NCBI GenBank assembly: GCA_023630585.1
Contig: CM042553.1
Coordinates: forward strand, 1,472,020 to 1,536,019
Length of the DNA stretch: 64,000 nucleotides
Direction of reading: 5' to 3'
Source: Cranoglanis bouderius
Lineage: Eukaryota; Chordata; Actinopteri; Siluriformes; Cranoglanididae
Numbering within the stretch: position 1 is the stretch's first letter; each line of letters opens with the position of its first letter. Positions 27,301-35,827 of the stretch are shown in pieces. The notes beneath the pieces were generated by a model. That model was given only the letters and a program-made list of their open reading frames with translations. It was not told the DNA's origin and made no database searches. The translations under genes and the position numbers were made by a program.

Positions 27301-30300
27301 TAACACAAAGGTGGGGTTATTCTTCAGGTTTAGAGTCTACTTTGTGTCAAGATTTGTCATTGTTGGTAAATCCTCTAACCGACATGGAGCTGGGGGAGGG
27401 GGAGAGGGGAAAGCAGTACAGCGCCGCTCGAGCAGTTAATCAGGAGCCACCATACTCCTCACTGTCCTCTTTAATGAGAGCTGAAAACATCAATCTAGAA
27501 AGAGAAATCTGCAGTTTTATTAATATCAGCATTTTCTTTTCTGATTAAGTCATGGTTAGGAGGGCTGTAGGATTTCAGCATGCATATGCTATAAGCTGTG
27601 CTTCTAATTTGCAGTGATTGTGCTAGATTAATCCTCCTAAAACAGCGGTCATGTTTATTTGTTTGAGAAATGTTTGTTGGATCAGGAACATTGTAAATTG
27701 TATTGCTGTATAACGGACAAGGATTTATAGTTATATTTCCTTTTTACCCTTCAGCCCTCTTCTTCATCTTTTGCTTGTGAAGCTTTGGCTAAAGCCACAC
27801 CCCCAATCAACAGACCTCGCCCAGTTCCCATCTCCTCCACCCTGAACACGAATCTCTCCCTTTTATCACTTCAGGCTTGTGCACTTCACACTTCTGCTGC
27901 CACTTTCTACCAGGTCCTTGCATGGTGTGGATTTTAGTGTGTGATTCCTAACGGACGTCAGGTTTTCGAAATGGGGGAATTTTTGCTGTTAAATCCTGTT
28001 GTAGATTAAAGCAGCAGGGGGACAAAACATTTAATGAATGAATGAGTGAAATAAAATGTGTGTTGAGGGAAAAATCTTTCTGAACTGATAGGCACACAAA
28101 TCAATGCCTGTGTTAGACATTTTATAACAGAATGCTTGCGTGTAAACAGCTTGGTTTGGGAAATTCTTGACAGCTGCGTTTCTCTATAGTTTACAGATTT
28201 TGTAGTGTTTATCTAAAAAAATGCCACATATGCATCAAACCCTAGGTATAGGCTCATAAATCATTAAACCCCTTGTTTATAAACTGCATGGTTTGTCTTC
28301 AGTAATGTTGCCTGTCTTGCTTACATCCCATGAAGTTTGTTGCAAGTCGTGTGAAGTCTGCAGATTAATAACAACCACATGGAAAATGGTGGCGTAATCT
28401 CTTCCAGGTGAACTCTTCTCCTCCTTCTGACCTTCTGAGTTTGGGAAACAGCACAACTCTGAACTCTGCCAGTCCTCCAGTGGCCTCCAACACGGGCAGC
28501 CTGCTCGTGGACGTCTTCTCCGAAAACCTGCCTGCAGCCAGTTTCCGTTCCTCTACACCCATCATTGAGGAAAACCTCTCAAGGTGAGCTTCAATCCCAG
28601 ATTCATCAGTTCCTTTATATAGTAGTTACCTTCATTCAGGGCACGTGCACTTCACGAAAATAATCACACAGTAAAAACTAACAACACTGAACAGCATTTC
28701 AATTACTATATATACATGTGAAAAAATAAGTACACCCTATGGAAATTTTTAAACATATTTGGACAAGCAAACATTTGATCATATTTGAAACAGTGCCTAT
28801 TAATGAAGCTGATACACTTGAACAAAACCACAAGGAAAAATATATTTTTCAATCATTTAACAGAAATATCAATAGATGTGAGATTCTTCTGTGGAAAAAG
28901 TAAGTACACCCTTGGCCTCAGAAGCTAGTATTGCCCCGTTTAGCAGAAATAACTTCTTGTAGGTGTTTTGTATAATTGTCCACCAGGCTTGCTGTAATTT
29001 TTGACCACTCTTCCATGCAATATTCTTTCAGTTGCAAGATGTTTGAGGGTTTTCTTGCATGTTCTGCCCGTTTCAAATCCCCCCACAACATTTCAATGGG
29101 ATTCAAATCCGGGCTTTGACTAGGCCATTCCATAACCCTCCATTTCTTCTTTTTTGAGCCATTCCTTGGTGGATTTGCTAGTGCGCTTAGGATCATTATC
29201 CCGTTGAAAGGGTCCACTTTCAGTTCAACTTCAACTTTCGGACAGATGGCCTCACATTATCTTCAAGCACTCTTTGATATGATGCAGAATTTATAGATGA
29301 ATCAAAGAATGCAAGCTGTCCAGTCACTGAGGAAGCGAAGCAACCCCAAACCATAACATTTCCACAACCGTGCTTCACAGTTGGTATGAGGTGCTTCTCC
29401 TGAAAAGGAGTCCTGGACAGTCGTTTGAAATCTGCGCCATTTGTAGATTATTTTCCTTACAGGTCTTTTTAAATCCCTTGCCAGACTTGTAGGCATCCAC
29501 AACCTTTTTTTCTGAAGGACTCACGGAACTCTTTAGATCTTGGCATGATGACTCTACACACCTATACAGTGTATATGCATTACATTATATATGTATGTAC
29601 AGTTGCAATCAAAATTATTTAACCCCCATTGCAAAACAGGTTTATTGTCTAAATTTACAGACTTTCAGCTGTTTGCAATGAACAAATCAAACAAAAGCAA
29701 TTGAAATGGTTCAACACAACAAATGATTCAAGCGGTTTCCCCAAATTCAACTGAAAATGCAACTTATAATGACTTCTCCAGTCTCAAAATTATTCAACCC
29801 CTTCATGGCAAGCATTTTAGTACTTAGTAGAGCACCATTTTGCTGTTATGACCTGCTGCAAACGAGATGCATAGCCAGACACCAGCTTCTGGCAGCGTTC
29901 CTGAGGAATTCATCCCCCTGAATAGATTTTTACCAGTCTTTTAATTCCAAATAGTTCCCGCCTTTATACGTCTCATCATTGCAAATGATCCCTGTTTTTT
30001 TCCAAATCATATCATATTCCAAATAATTTCTGCAGATCCTGCAATTCCAAATCTATTCATTTTATATCACTCCTCTTATAAACTTTATAACTTGCTGATG
30101 ACTTGAAATGGACTTGTGTGTACTGTGTGTGTGTATTATTTTTAATAATTGTGTCCATTTTGAGTTTATGTAGTCCAGCTTGAGTATATATTGAGTTTAT
30201 TGAGTATATGTTTGTGTAATCTGTAGTTTTTGCTAAAAATGGATGTTTGTGTGGTTTCAGGTTTGTGTGCAAGAATAATGGTGTCCTGTATGAGAACCAG

Positions 30301-32990
30301 CTGCTGCAGATTGGCCTAAAGTCTGAATTCAGACAGAACTTGGGTACGTGCCTCGAATGTCTCTAACACACACTTAATTTGTACCTAAACAGCATTGATT
30401 GTCTTCAGTAATGTAGCCTGCAGCTGTAGGAGTGCCATCTTTCATATTTCGTTTGGAAATGTTTATTGTGAGTTGTGTGTTTTGTGAAGCTCAGGCTAGC
30501 ATGTGCTAGCATGTCATAGGTATGAATCCTTGATGCAAGATGTGAGATACAGATCTCTTAGATTTCCTAGTTGCTCTGCAGACAGTAGTGCTCGCTGTGT
30601 GTGGGTGTGTGTGTTCTTGATGGCATGTCTGATATAACGTGATATTCCTGTGACGTTTCAGGCCGCATGTACGTGTTCTATGGAAACAAAACCTCGACAC
30701 AGTTTGTGAATTTCTCCGCCTCTGTGGTGTGCCATGATGCCCTCAGTAATCATATCCTTTTATAAAATGCGCATACTGACCAGCCAAGGCTTATAACGAA
30801 ATAGAATGAATAGATAGAAAGATTCAGTATATGTGTATTTGTATATATCAGTGAATATATAATATTATTGAATATCAGTAAACTTCTTATGTTGAAAGCT
30901 TTTATACTAATATCATCATTTTCTGCCACTGTGTACAGTATTCTGTTGTTGAGATCCACAAGTTTGTAAATTTCTTGGGATATCCGTACACTAGGTGGCA
31001 GTGTACGTCTTCGGTTGTGTCCTTAATCCCTCGTTCACAGCTGAATGTTCACACGAAAGCGTCCGATCCTGTAGTAGACGGAGGAGCTCAGCTTCAGCAG
31101 GTCCTCAACATTGAGTGCTTATCCGACTTTGTAGATGCGCCAGTGCTCAACATAAATTTCAGGTGGGTGTGTGTTCTTACTAGAACTTCCCAAATAATAT
31201 CTCACATACAGAACGTTCTGAACAGTCTTCTTGATGGTAATTTTATTTTCATATGGCATGCATACAGTAGAGAGTATTACCCACAATGCCACGTGATTCA
31301 TACGTCTGCTTTTTTTTTTTTCCCCTCCACTCGGAAATGGCTGTGAGAAGTGACTCGGTTCTTAATAGTCACATAGTAACAATAGTTGATGTGGTGAGCA
31401 AGACCGCACTCACTGGTGCAACACCTCTATATAAGAGCATAGCGCTTTACGCTATGGTATTCTTCCCCCCTGCTCCATGTCTTGTCTCATCCCATCTATT
31501 CAATTTGTCAGGCAGTTAACTCTTATTACATTTTGTAGCACCAATTATCAGCCTATGCATACCTTCGATGGATAGAGATTTTTAGATTTTTGACCTGAAA
31601 CTGTATATAGTTGTAAAGCTACACCTACTGCTCTTACAGGTATGGAGGCAGCATGCAGAACATCTCTGTTAGACTTCCCATCACTCTGAACAAGTTCTTC
31701 CAGCCCACGGAAATGATGTCTCAAGAGTTCTTTCAGCGCTGGAAGCAGCTCAGCGCGTAAGTAATGCTCGTGTAAAGCAGATATCAGAGAAAACACTGAA
31801 TATCAGATCCTGGAAGAAATTGCAAAGAATGAAAATCAAAAAAAGACATTTATTTTTGGGACTAGAAATGTTTAGACATTTGACTGCATTTATTCTGTTT
31901 ACCTTTTGTGTATCGGAAGAATTACAAACTGTATCCAATAGGGGACATGTCAGGACCAAAAACTCCTGGGCTGAACAAGAAAATACCTCCCCAGCCCATT
32001 AATTGGTAGCAATGTTATGCCTACCTTTTTACTAAAAAGCGGAGCAGCATGGGGAAGTCCATGCGCATTTAGATTCTTTCTAAAACATCAGTTATGATGG
32101 TATTGTATCTTGTGGATGTGTAGTAATGCACACTTCTTAGTCCTAAGGAGAAGATGAAAATGTGTTAAAATCATTAGTAAAATTCATGAATTAATTAGTT
32201 TTCCTACAAAGATTGTTTCCATGCGATTTATCAACTGTAGTTGTTCCCTTTTGCTGCCATTTATTTAGGTAATAAAAACTAATTCACTTCTTGTATCCGT
32301 TTTCCCCCCGCAGTCCTCAGCAGGAGGTGCAAAAGATCTTCAAGGCTAAGCATTCCATGGACACAGAGATCACCAAGGCTAAGGTGACTACAGAATCAGG
32401 GAAAGCGTGACTAGAATTATGTTTACTTCTGTGTTTATTGGGCTAAACAAACAAGTCATCATTTCTCACTGCTGCTTAATGTGCTCTGTTGATTTATCTA
32501 CAAGCACCGAGTCCCATTACAGGGACTTTTTTTCACTTCTGACCAGCGCATGCATGTGTGTTTTATAGATTATTGGGTTTGGAACAGCGCTGCTAGATGG
32601 AGTAGACCCAAATCCTTCTAATTTTGTTGGCGCTGGTGTTGTACACACAAAGACGATACAAGTCGGCTGTCTGCTGAGATTAGAGCCCAACACACAAGCA
32701 CAGGTAAACTAATCACACCACAGAGGCACAGGTAAATAAATCACACCGCAACACACACAAGCACAGGTAAACTAATCACACCACAGAGGCACAGGTAAAT
32801 AAATCACACTAACACACACAAGCACATGTGAATGATCACACTGTAACACACACACACAAGCACAGGTAAATAATCAGTAACGTACCCTCTTCCTGTCTTC
32901 TTTCCTGCACAGATGTACCGGCTCACGCTGAGGACTAGTCGAGACACTGTGTCTCAGAGGCTGTGTGAGCTGCTTTCAGAACAGTTCTGA
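7375..32990 (+). CDS. ap2a2: AP-2 complex subunit alpha-2 (22 coding exons)
   Basis: Large alpha subunit of the AP-2 adaptor, which links clathrin and cargo to PtdIns(4,5)P2 at the plasma membrane. Exons: 7375-7441, 9471-9539, 9653-9795, 10220-10413, 18216-18345, 19579-19680, 20157-20265, 23627-23777, 24392-24560, 24959-25096, 25430-25612, 26027-26124, 26632-26863, 27134-27310, 28408-28583, 30261-30343, 30662-30751, 31039-31162, 31640-31756, 32314-32383, 32569-32703, 32913-32990. All phases match; the sum is 2835 nt, 944 residues plus stop (human AP2A2 939). Residues 1-654 form the HEAT-like trunk, including the basic KKKY lipid site at 55-58. About 655-712 is the hinge (SPPSDLLSL, then LLVDVF). 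From about 713 is the appendage, with the platform tryptophan in FFQRW (W846). Paralogue-specific stretches ([18 protein letters not shown]) favour alpha-2 over alpha-1. All introns are GT-AG except intron 17 (AT-AC). The gene looks intact. Confidence 0.96.
8160..8226. repeat. short tandem repeat, 16-bp unit
   Basis: About four copies of a CAGTACACCTGTTCAT-like unit in ap2a2 intron 1, with single-base differences between units. Confidence 0.8.
8676..9385 (+). mobile_element. decayed Tc1 element of the Sleeping-Beauty-like IR/DR type
   Basis: The left end has the layout of salmonid/SB-type Tc1 elements: an outer direct repeat at 8676 (CAGTTAAAGCCAAACGTTCA, then CATACAC), a conserved 'ggcaagtcagtgagagcatctac' region, and an inner direct repeat near 8832 (CTCAAAAGTTTATGTAAACC). 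Downstream, decayed plus-strand transposase sequence is visible up to a TGTGAAGCATGGGGGTGGCA block near 9280. No right end is found, and much of the N-terminal coding region is missing. It lies in ap2a2 intron 1. Inactive. Confidence 0.7.
10440..12017 (+). mobile_element. full-length but inactivated Tc1-like transposon (family B, copy 1)
   Basis: Flanked by TA on both sides. The ends are inverted repeats (start CAGTTCCCTCCACTAATATT; right end near 11970-12017). A second transposase-family copy is at 53757-55173. The transposase reads on the plus strand from the ATG at 10820, is hit by a TAG after five codons and by further stops and frameshifts (TGA at 11129; deletion near 11582). Catalytic landmarks remain: WSDET near 11260, [10 protein letters not shown] near 11530, IENLW near 11612 (DD34E-type). 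It lies in ap2a2 intron 4, in the same orientation as the gene. Confidence 0.88.
12451..14015 (+). mobile_element. complete Tc1-like transposon (family C, copy 1), inserted in D
   Basis: 1565 bp from CAGTGGGTATAG to CTATACCCACTG, with TA on each side (12449-12450 and 14016-14017). Long inverted repeats of roughly 200 bp. The plus-strand transposase starts at 12824 ([19 protein letters not shown]) with paired HTH domains. It is broken by a frameshift near 13185 and a stop in an AAATGATTT context near 13278. Catalytic blocks WSDE (about 13250), [10 protein letters not shown] (about 13505) and IENLW (about 13617) survive. A second copy is at 34617-39495. Confidence 0.92.
14894..16402 (-). mobile_element. 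complete Tc1-like transposon (family E), inserted in D
   Basis: 1509 bp from CAGGTGCATCTCAATAAATT to its inverted counterpart, flanked by TA (14892-14893 and 16403-16404). The inverted repeats are about 200 bp and almost identical to each other, which points to a fairly young insertion. It carries a minus-strand transposase at 16139-15174 with a single nonsense codon. Confidence 0.93.
15174..16139 (-). pseudogene. family E transposase, one in-frame stop
   Basis: A 321-codon DDE transposase of the Tc1 type. It begins [20 protein letters not shown], with N-terminal helix-turn-helix DNA-binding domains. The catalytic region follows: FSDESKF (first Asp), [13 protein letters not shown] (second Asp), and [11 protein letters not shown] (Glu). 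The frame is unbroken from 16139 to the terminal stop except for one TAG at 15572-15570 (codon 190). No frameshift is present. A single substitution therefore separates this copy from an open frame, and the shadow frames on the other strand are not genes. Confidence 0.9.
16898..18183 (+). mobile_element. Tc1-like transposon (family F), degraded
   Basis: The ends are inverted (left ...TTTGCAATCAAAATTATTCAA; right TTGAATAATTTTGATTGCAA, then CTG at 18183), followed by TA. The transposase reads plus-strand in fragments: an HTH part from 17268, a GGGSVML-type block near 17572-17600, [13 protein letters not shown] near 17731, and a C-terminal remnant to about 18000. The N-terminal start and several internal parts are missing or shifted. 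It sits at the 3' end of ap2a2 intron 4, its right end only 32 bp from the exon 5 acceptor. Confidence 0.85.
18532..18940 (+). mobile_element. family K Tc1-like fragment with transposase C-terminus
   Basis: It begins with the 'cctgaccatcacacccgtatgtgg' family end and contains plus-strand transposase coding remnants: [12 protein letters not shown] near 18690, [13 protein letters not shown] near 18776, and the 'agaagagtggaggttattataacagcaaag' tail. It gives the coding context missing from the shorter K copies. Inside ap2a2 intron 5. Confidence 0.75.
18941..19500. repeat. imperfect minisatellite of about 20-bp units plus a 249-bp duplication
   Basis: Many variants of a GGTCTC(A/G)CCTACAAC(A/C)CC-like unit fill 18941-19400. 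Inside, a segment starting CTGAGATCAGTAAT at 19183 and again at 19432 (about 65 bp, few differences) shows that part of the array was duplicated with a period of 249 bp. Open frames over it reflect the repeat and are not coding. In ap2a2 intron 5. Confidence 0.85.
21119..21890 (+). mobile_element. LINE relic, L1/Tx1-like ORF2 C-terminus
   Basis: Plus-strand frames (21119-21463 and 21488-21886) encode peptides that resemble the region after the reverse transcriptase in fish L1/Tx1 LINEs: [27 protein letters not shown], then [19 protein letters not shown] and [22 protein letters not shown]. Frame changes break it, and no reverse transcriptase core or endonuclease is present, so this is a 5'-truncated copy as is normal for LINEs. 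Family assignment is from recall. It lies in ap2a2 intron 7. Confidence 0.65.
24300..24390 (+). repeat. poly-C/(CT)n microsatellite forming the exon 9 acceptor tract
   Basis: A C run (with AA at 24312-24313) is followed by about 27 CT dinucleotides that lead directly into the CAG acceptor of ap2a2 exon 9 at 24392. From 24314 to 24389 the only bases are C and T, so the microsatellite itself serves as the polypyrimidine tract. Confidence 0.95.
27755..27913 (+). other. ap2a2: candidate alternative hinge exon of ap2a2
   Basis: In intron 14, between the last trunk exon and the hinge exon, a stop-free stretch of 159 nt (53 codons) follows a pyrimidine-rich tract and CAG, and ends CAG/GTCCTTG. Both boundaries are phase 0, as are the flanking exons, so inclusion would keep the reading frame. 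The peptide is Ser/Pro/Ala/Thr-rich, like a hinge. A shorter version from 27875 (39 nt) is also phase-compatible. The 5' splice site is weak and no homologous exon is known to me, so this may be chance. Confidence 0.3.
28715..29571 (-). mobile_element. Tc1-like transposon (family G), internally deleted
   Basis: The left end has AAAAAATAAGTACACCCT at 28721 and a second such repeat near 28897, giving IR/DR architecture. Minus-strand transposase remnants run from MPRSKEF near 29547 down to the C-terminal catalytic part ([15 protein letters not shown] near 29200; [20 protein letters not shown] near 29100). The middle of the coding region is deleted and several stops are present. In ap2a2 intron 15. 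Confidence 0.75.
29600..29921 (-). mobile_element. family F Tc1 3'-end fragment
   Basis: Starts TACAGTTGCAATCAAAATTA at 29598 and matches, in inverse orientation, the 3' part of the element at 16898-18183: the inverted repeat, then the reverse complement of the transposase C-terminus (the TATGCATCTCGTTTGCAGCA region). It stops abruptly at about 29921. No other end is present. Confidence 0.8.
30752..31038 (+). other. ap2a2: U12-type (minor spliceosome) AT-AC intron of ap2a2
   Basis: Intron 17. The 5' splice site reads ATATCCTTT (30752-30760), the U12 AT-AC consensus. A branch-site match TCCTTAAT lies at 31020-31027, and the intron ends in TTCAC at 31038, 11-13 nt after the branch adenines. 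Joining 30751 to 31039 restores the appendage reading frame (...DALSN-Q-LNVHTK...), whereas the available GT or AG alternatives shift the frame and introduce stops. Confidence 0.9.
32692..32880 (+). repeat. ap2a2: 63-bp tandem duplication spanning the exon 21 donor
   Basis: The end of exon 21 and its donor (ACAAGCACAG/GTAAACTAAT) are repeated downstream within the 209-bp intron 21. CAG/GTAAA occurs at 32703/32704 (the real site), 32731/32732, 32766/32767, 32794/32795 and 32865/32866. The spacing 32704 to 32767 and 32732 to 32795 gives a 63-bp unit, itself made of two related halves, with a decayed third copy. Use of the next copies would add GTA AAC TAA, an in-frame stop. Confidence 0.9.
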
Positions 32991-33513
32991 TCGCTACTGT
33001 ATCCCATCAGGCTTTGCTAGCCGCTGACGACGGTCCCTCATTTCCTCTCTGTGAGCGTATAAACACTTGCGCTTCCCCGACACACTCCTAACGGTCTGAT
33101 GTAGCTCATTTCACATCTATCCTTATATAGATCAATATTAACTCTGTGTACAGTGTAAATGTCCCAATGAAACTTTTATTTTTTACTCCCATATATAAGT
33201 GACCTTTTCTCCCCTACATTTAGCGTGGCTAATCCTTGTCTGCTTAAATCAAGCCTTCAGATATACTGCATACAAGGCTTTTTTTATATTATCATTTCTA
33301 CCATTTTGTTACATACCAAATGCAGACAGAAAAATATGTATTAAAAGAATGGGAAGTGAAAAACATAGCTGGACAGAACTCCGTCCTGCCTGATGTTACA
33401 GCAAACTGAATCCATTCGCTGAAACAAGTGCCTTGGATTAGTACAGCTGGAACTCTCGTGTCCTGTGGAGAATTCTGGAGAGGAAAGATTTCAGTATTTC
33501 GTTGATCTCATAG

Positions 33514-33519
33514 AATAAA
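33514..33519 (+). terminator. ap2a2: possible ap2a2 polyadenylation signal
   Basis: AATAAA 524 bp after the stop codon. ATTAAA at 33781-33786 is an alternative distal signal. Which is used cannot be told from sequence. Confidence 0.4.
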
Positions 33520-34354
33520 TCAATTCTCAGGGGACGACAGCCTAACTCTTCTTCTGAAGCCTCAGTGGCAGATCCACAAACATAAATCAGTAGCAAGTGC
33601 TTTGAAAGTGATGACTTAAAAGTGTTTGACTTTTTAAGATAACATCATGGCTTGGCCACTGCCAGCTCTCCACGTGCCTTCAACTTGTGTGTTCCTTCCG
33701 ACTGTTGCTGTGTGACCGTGTCTCTGTTGTCCACATCTGAGAGCATGCTCTACTCCCACCTTTCAGATGGGGTTTTGCCAATTAAACTACAATGTGACAC
33801 TCATCTAATCTGCTGTTTTTTGTTTGATTTTTTATTACCAAGAACCAGAGCTCCTTTCATTAAATGATACTTTGGCTAAAGTTAAATGTGCAACACTGTC
33901 TCCATACAAGTATAGTAAACCAGACATGACAAAGATGTTTGGTGTCTGAAATTTGCTTCTTTAGGTTTGCACTGGAGCTACTAATTTGGCTATAAGTGAC
34001 AATTTAGGACTCTATACACTGTTATAAATGGACAAAAAGATGCCACATAACTAAAAAAAAAAAAACACTAAAATAACTATCTGCTGTGGAAGAAAGTCTG
34101 GTTTCACTGTGCACGAGCCTCAGTATCAGGCCAGAGGTGTGAGGTAATGTGGTCCAAAAGTCTGTTCCTTTAACACTTCTGAAAGCATAGTAAGTATTTC
34201 CATCTACTTGCTTTCTGTTACTTTATTAGTATTCAATCAGTAAAAACAAGACGCCAGCATTAGAGCTCACACCATTTGGATCTTAGTCTCAAAGGGCCAG
34301 AAATGATGTATAATGAGAATACACAACTGTAGTCAGTGTTTCATAAAACAAAAA
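33520..34354. other. ap2a2 3' flank, no recognised gene
   Basis: Possible extended 3' UTR followed by AT-rich intergenic DNA. A short A-run lies near 34050. No transposon end or coding exon is recognised. Confidence 0.4.
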
Positions 34355-35827
34355 GGGCCTCATTCATCACTCTTTTAGTAAAGTTGTGTGTAATTGTTTG
34401 CGTAAGCCGGACAAAAAAATTTCTGCTGGATTACAAAAGTTCTGCAAAGCGTGTTCCTGACACGGCTCCTTTGCATTTAACGACGCCCACAAAACTCCAT
34501 AAAAGGTTAAATGCACAGACAGCTGAGAGCACGAAATGAATAATCAGGGTAAAGTCTGAAAGGCAGAAGTGGAAGTGACTCAATTCTATGGCAATAAAAA
34601 TATGTAATAATATATACAGTGGGTATAGAAAAGAATCACCCCCCTTTAAAATTATCCAGCTGTATTTACTCAGTGCAACTTGTAACATCCAAGTGAAAGA
34701 TATAACACCAACATGTCAGAAAATAAATAAAAAACAATCACTGAGTTGGAAAAAGGATCACCCCCCCTCCTAAAAATGACTTGTAAACTCAATCAGGTGT
34801 AGCTAATCACCTTCTCAATGGCACACAAAGCCATTTGACTTTCAGCTGTGGTCATTTTGATTAGCTCAACATGAAAAGAGCTTTCCTGGAGCATTTTTTC
34901 AGTCCTTGGTAGTGCAACTGAAGTAAACAATGAACTATGGGTGGCAGGGCACTGTCAAAAGATCTCCGGAATAAAGTTGTGGACAGACACAAGTCAGGAG
35001 ATGGATACTAAAAAAATTTCAAAGGCTTTATCAATGCCTAGAAGCACAGTGAAGTCTATTATTAAGAAGTGGAAGGTATTTGGTACAACACAGACCCTCC
35101 CTGGATCAGGACATCGCTCCAAACTGGAAGAGGAGGAAACTGGTCAGAGAGGCTACCAAGAGTCCTACAGCAACTCTGAAGCAGTTGCAGGAATTTATGA
35201 CAAAGAGTGGTCATTGCGTGCATGTAAAAACAATATCACAAATTCTCCACAAATGTGGCTTATATGGGAGGGTTGCAAGAAAAAAAGACACCCACGACTG
35301 AGCTTTGCCAAAACGCACCTTGAAGATTCTGAGGCCACATGGAAAAAGGTGTTATGGTTGGATGAGACTAATATTGAATTATTTTGCCTCAACACCAAAC
35401 GATATGTCTGGTGGAAATCCAATACAGCTCACCATCCAAATAACACCATTCCTACAGTAAAGCATGGAGGTGGTAATATCCTGTTATGGGGGTGTTTCTC
35501 TGCAGCAGGGACTGGAACACTTGTCAGGATAGAAGGAAAATGGATGGGGCAAAATACCGCCAAATTCTTGAGGAAAATCTGCTGCCCTCTGCCAGAAAGT
35601 TGTCACTGGGGAGAAGATTTAGCTTCCAACATGACAATGACTCAAAGCACAAAGTAAAACTGACCACACAGTGGTTGAAGGAGAAAAAGGTGAATGTCCT
35701 TGCATGGCCTAGTCAGAGCCCAGACTTAAACCCCATTGAAAATCTGTGGAATGACTTGAAGACTGCAGTCCACAAACGGTCACCATCAAATTTAACTGAA
35801 CTTCAGCAGTTCTGCAAAGAAGAGTGG

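Noticed and set aside
27255..27548. Open frame extending past ap2a2 exon 14
   Set aside because: Out of frame with the gene; the exon ends at the GTGGGG donor at 27311.
30745..31040. GT-AG splicing of ap2a2 intron 17 using GTAATC at 30746 and the CAG ending 31040
   Set aside because: It leaves one base before the donor and shifts the appendage frame to a stop; the AT-AC pair restores the expected protein and has both U12 motifs.
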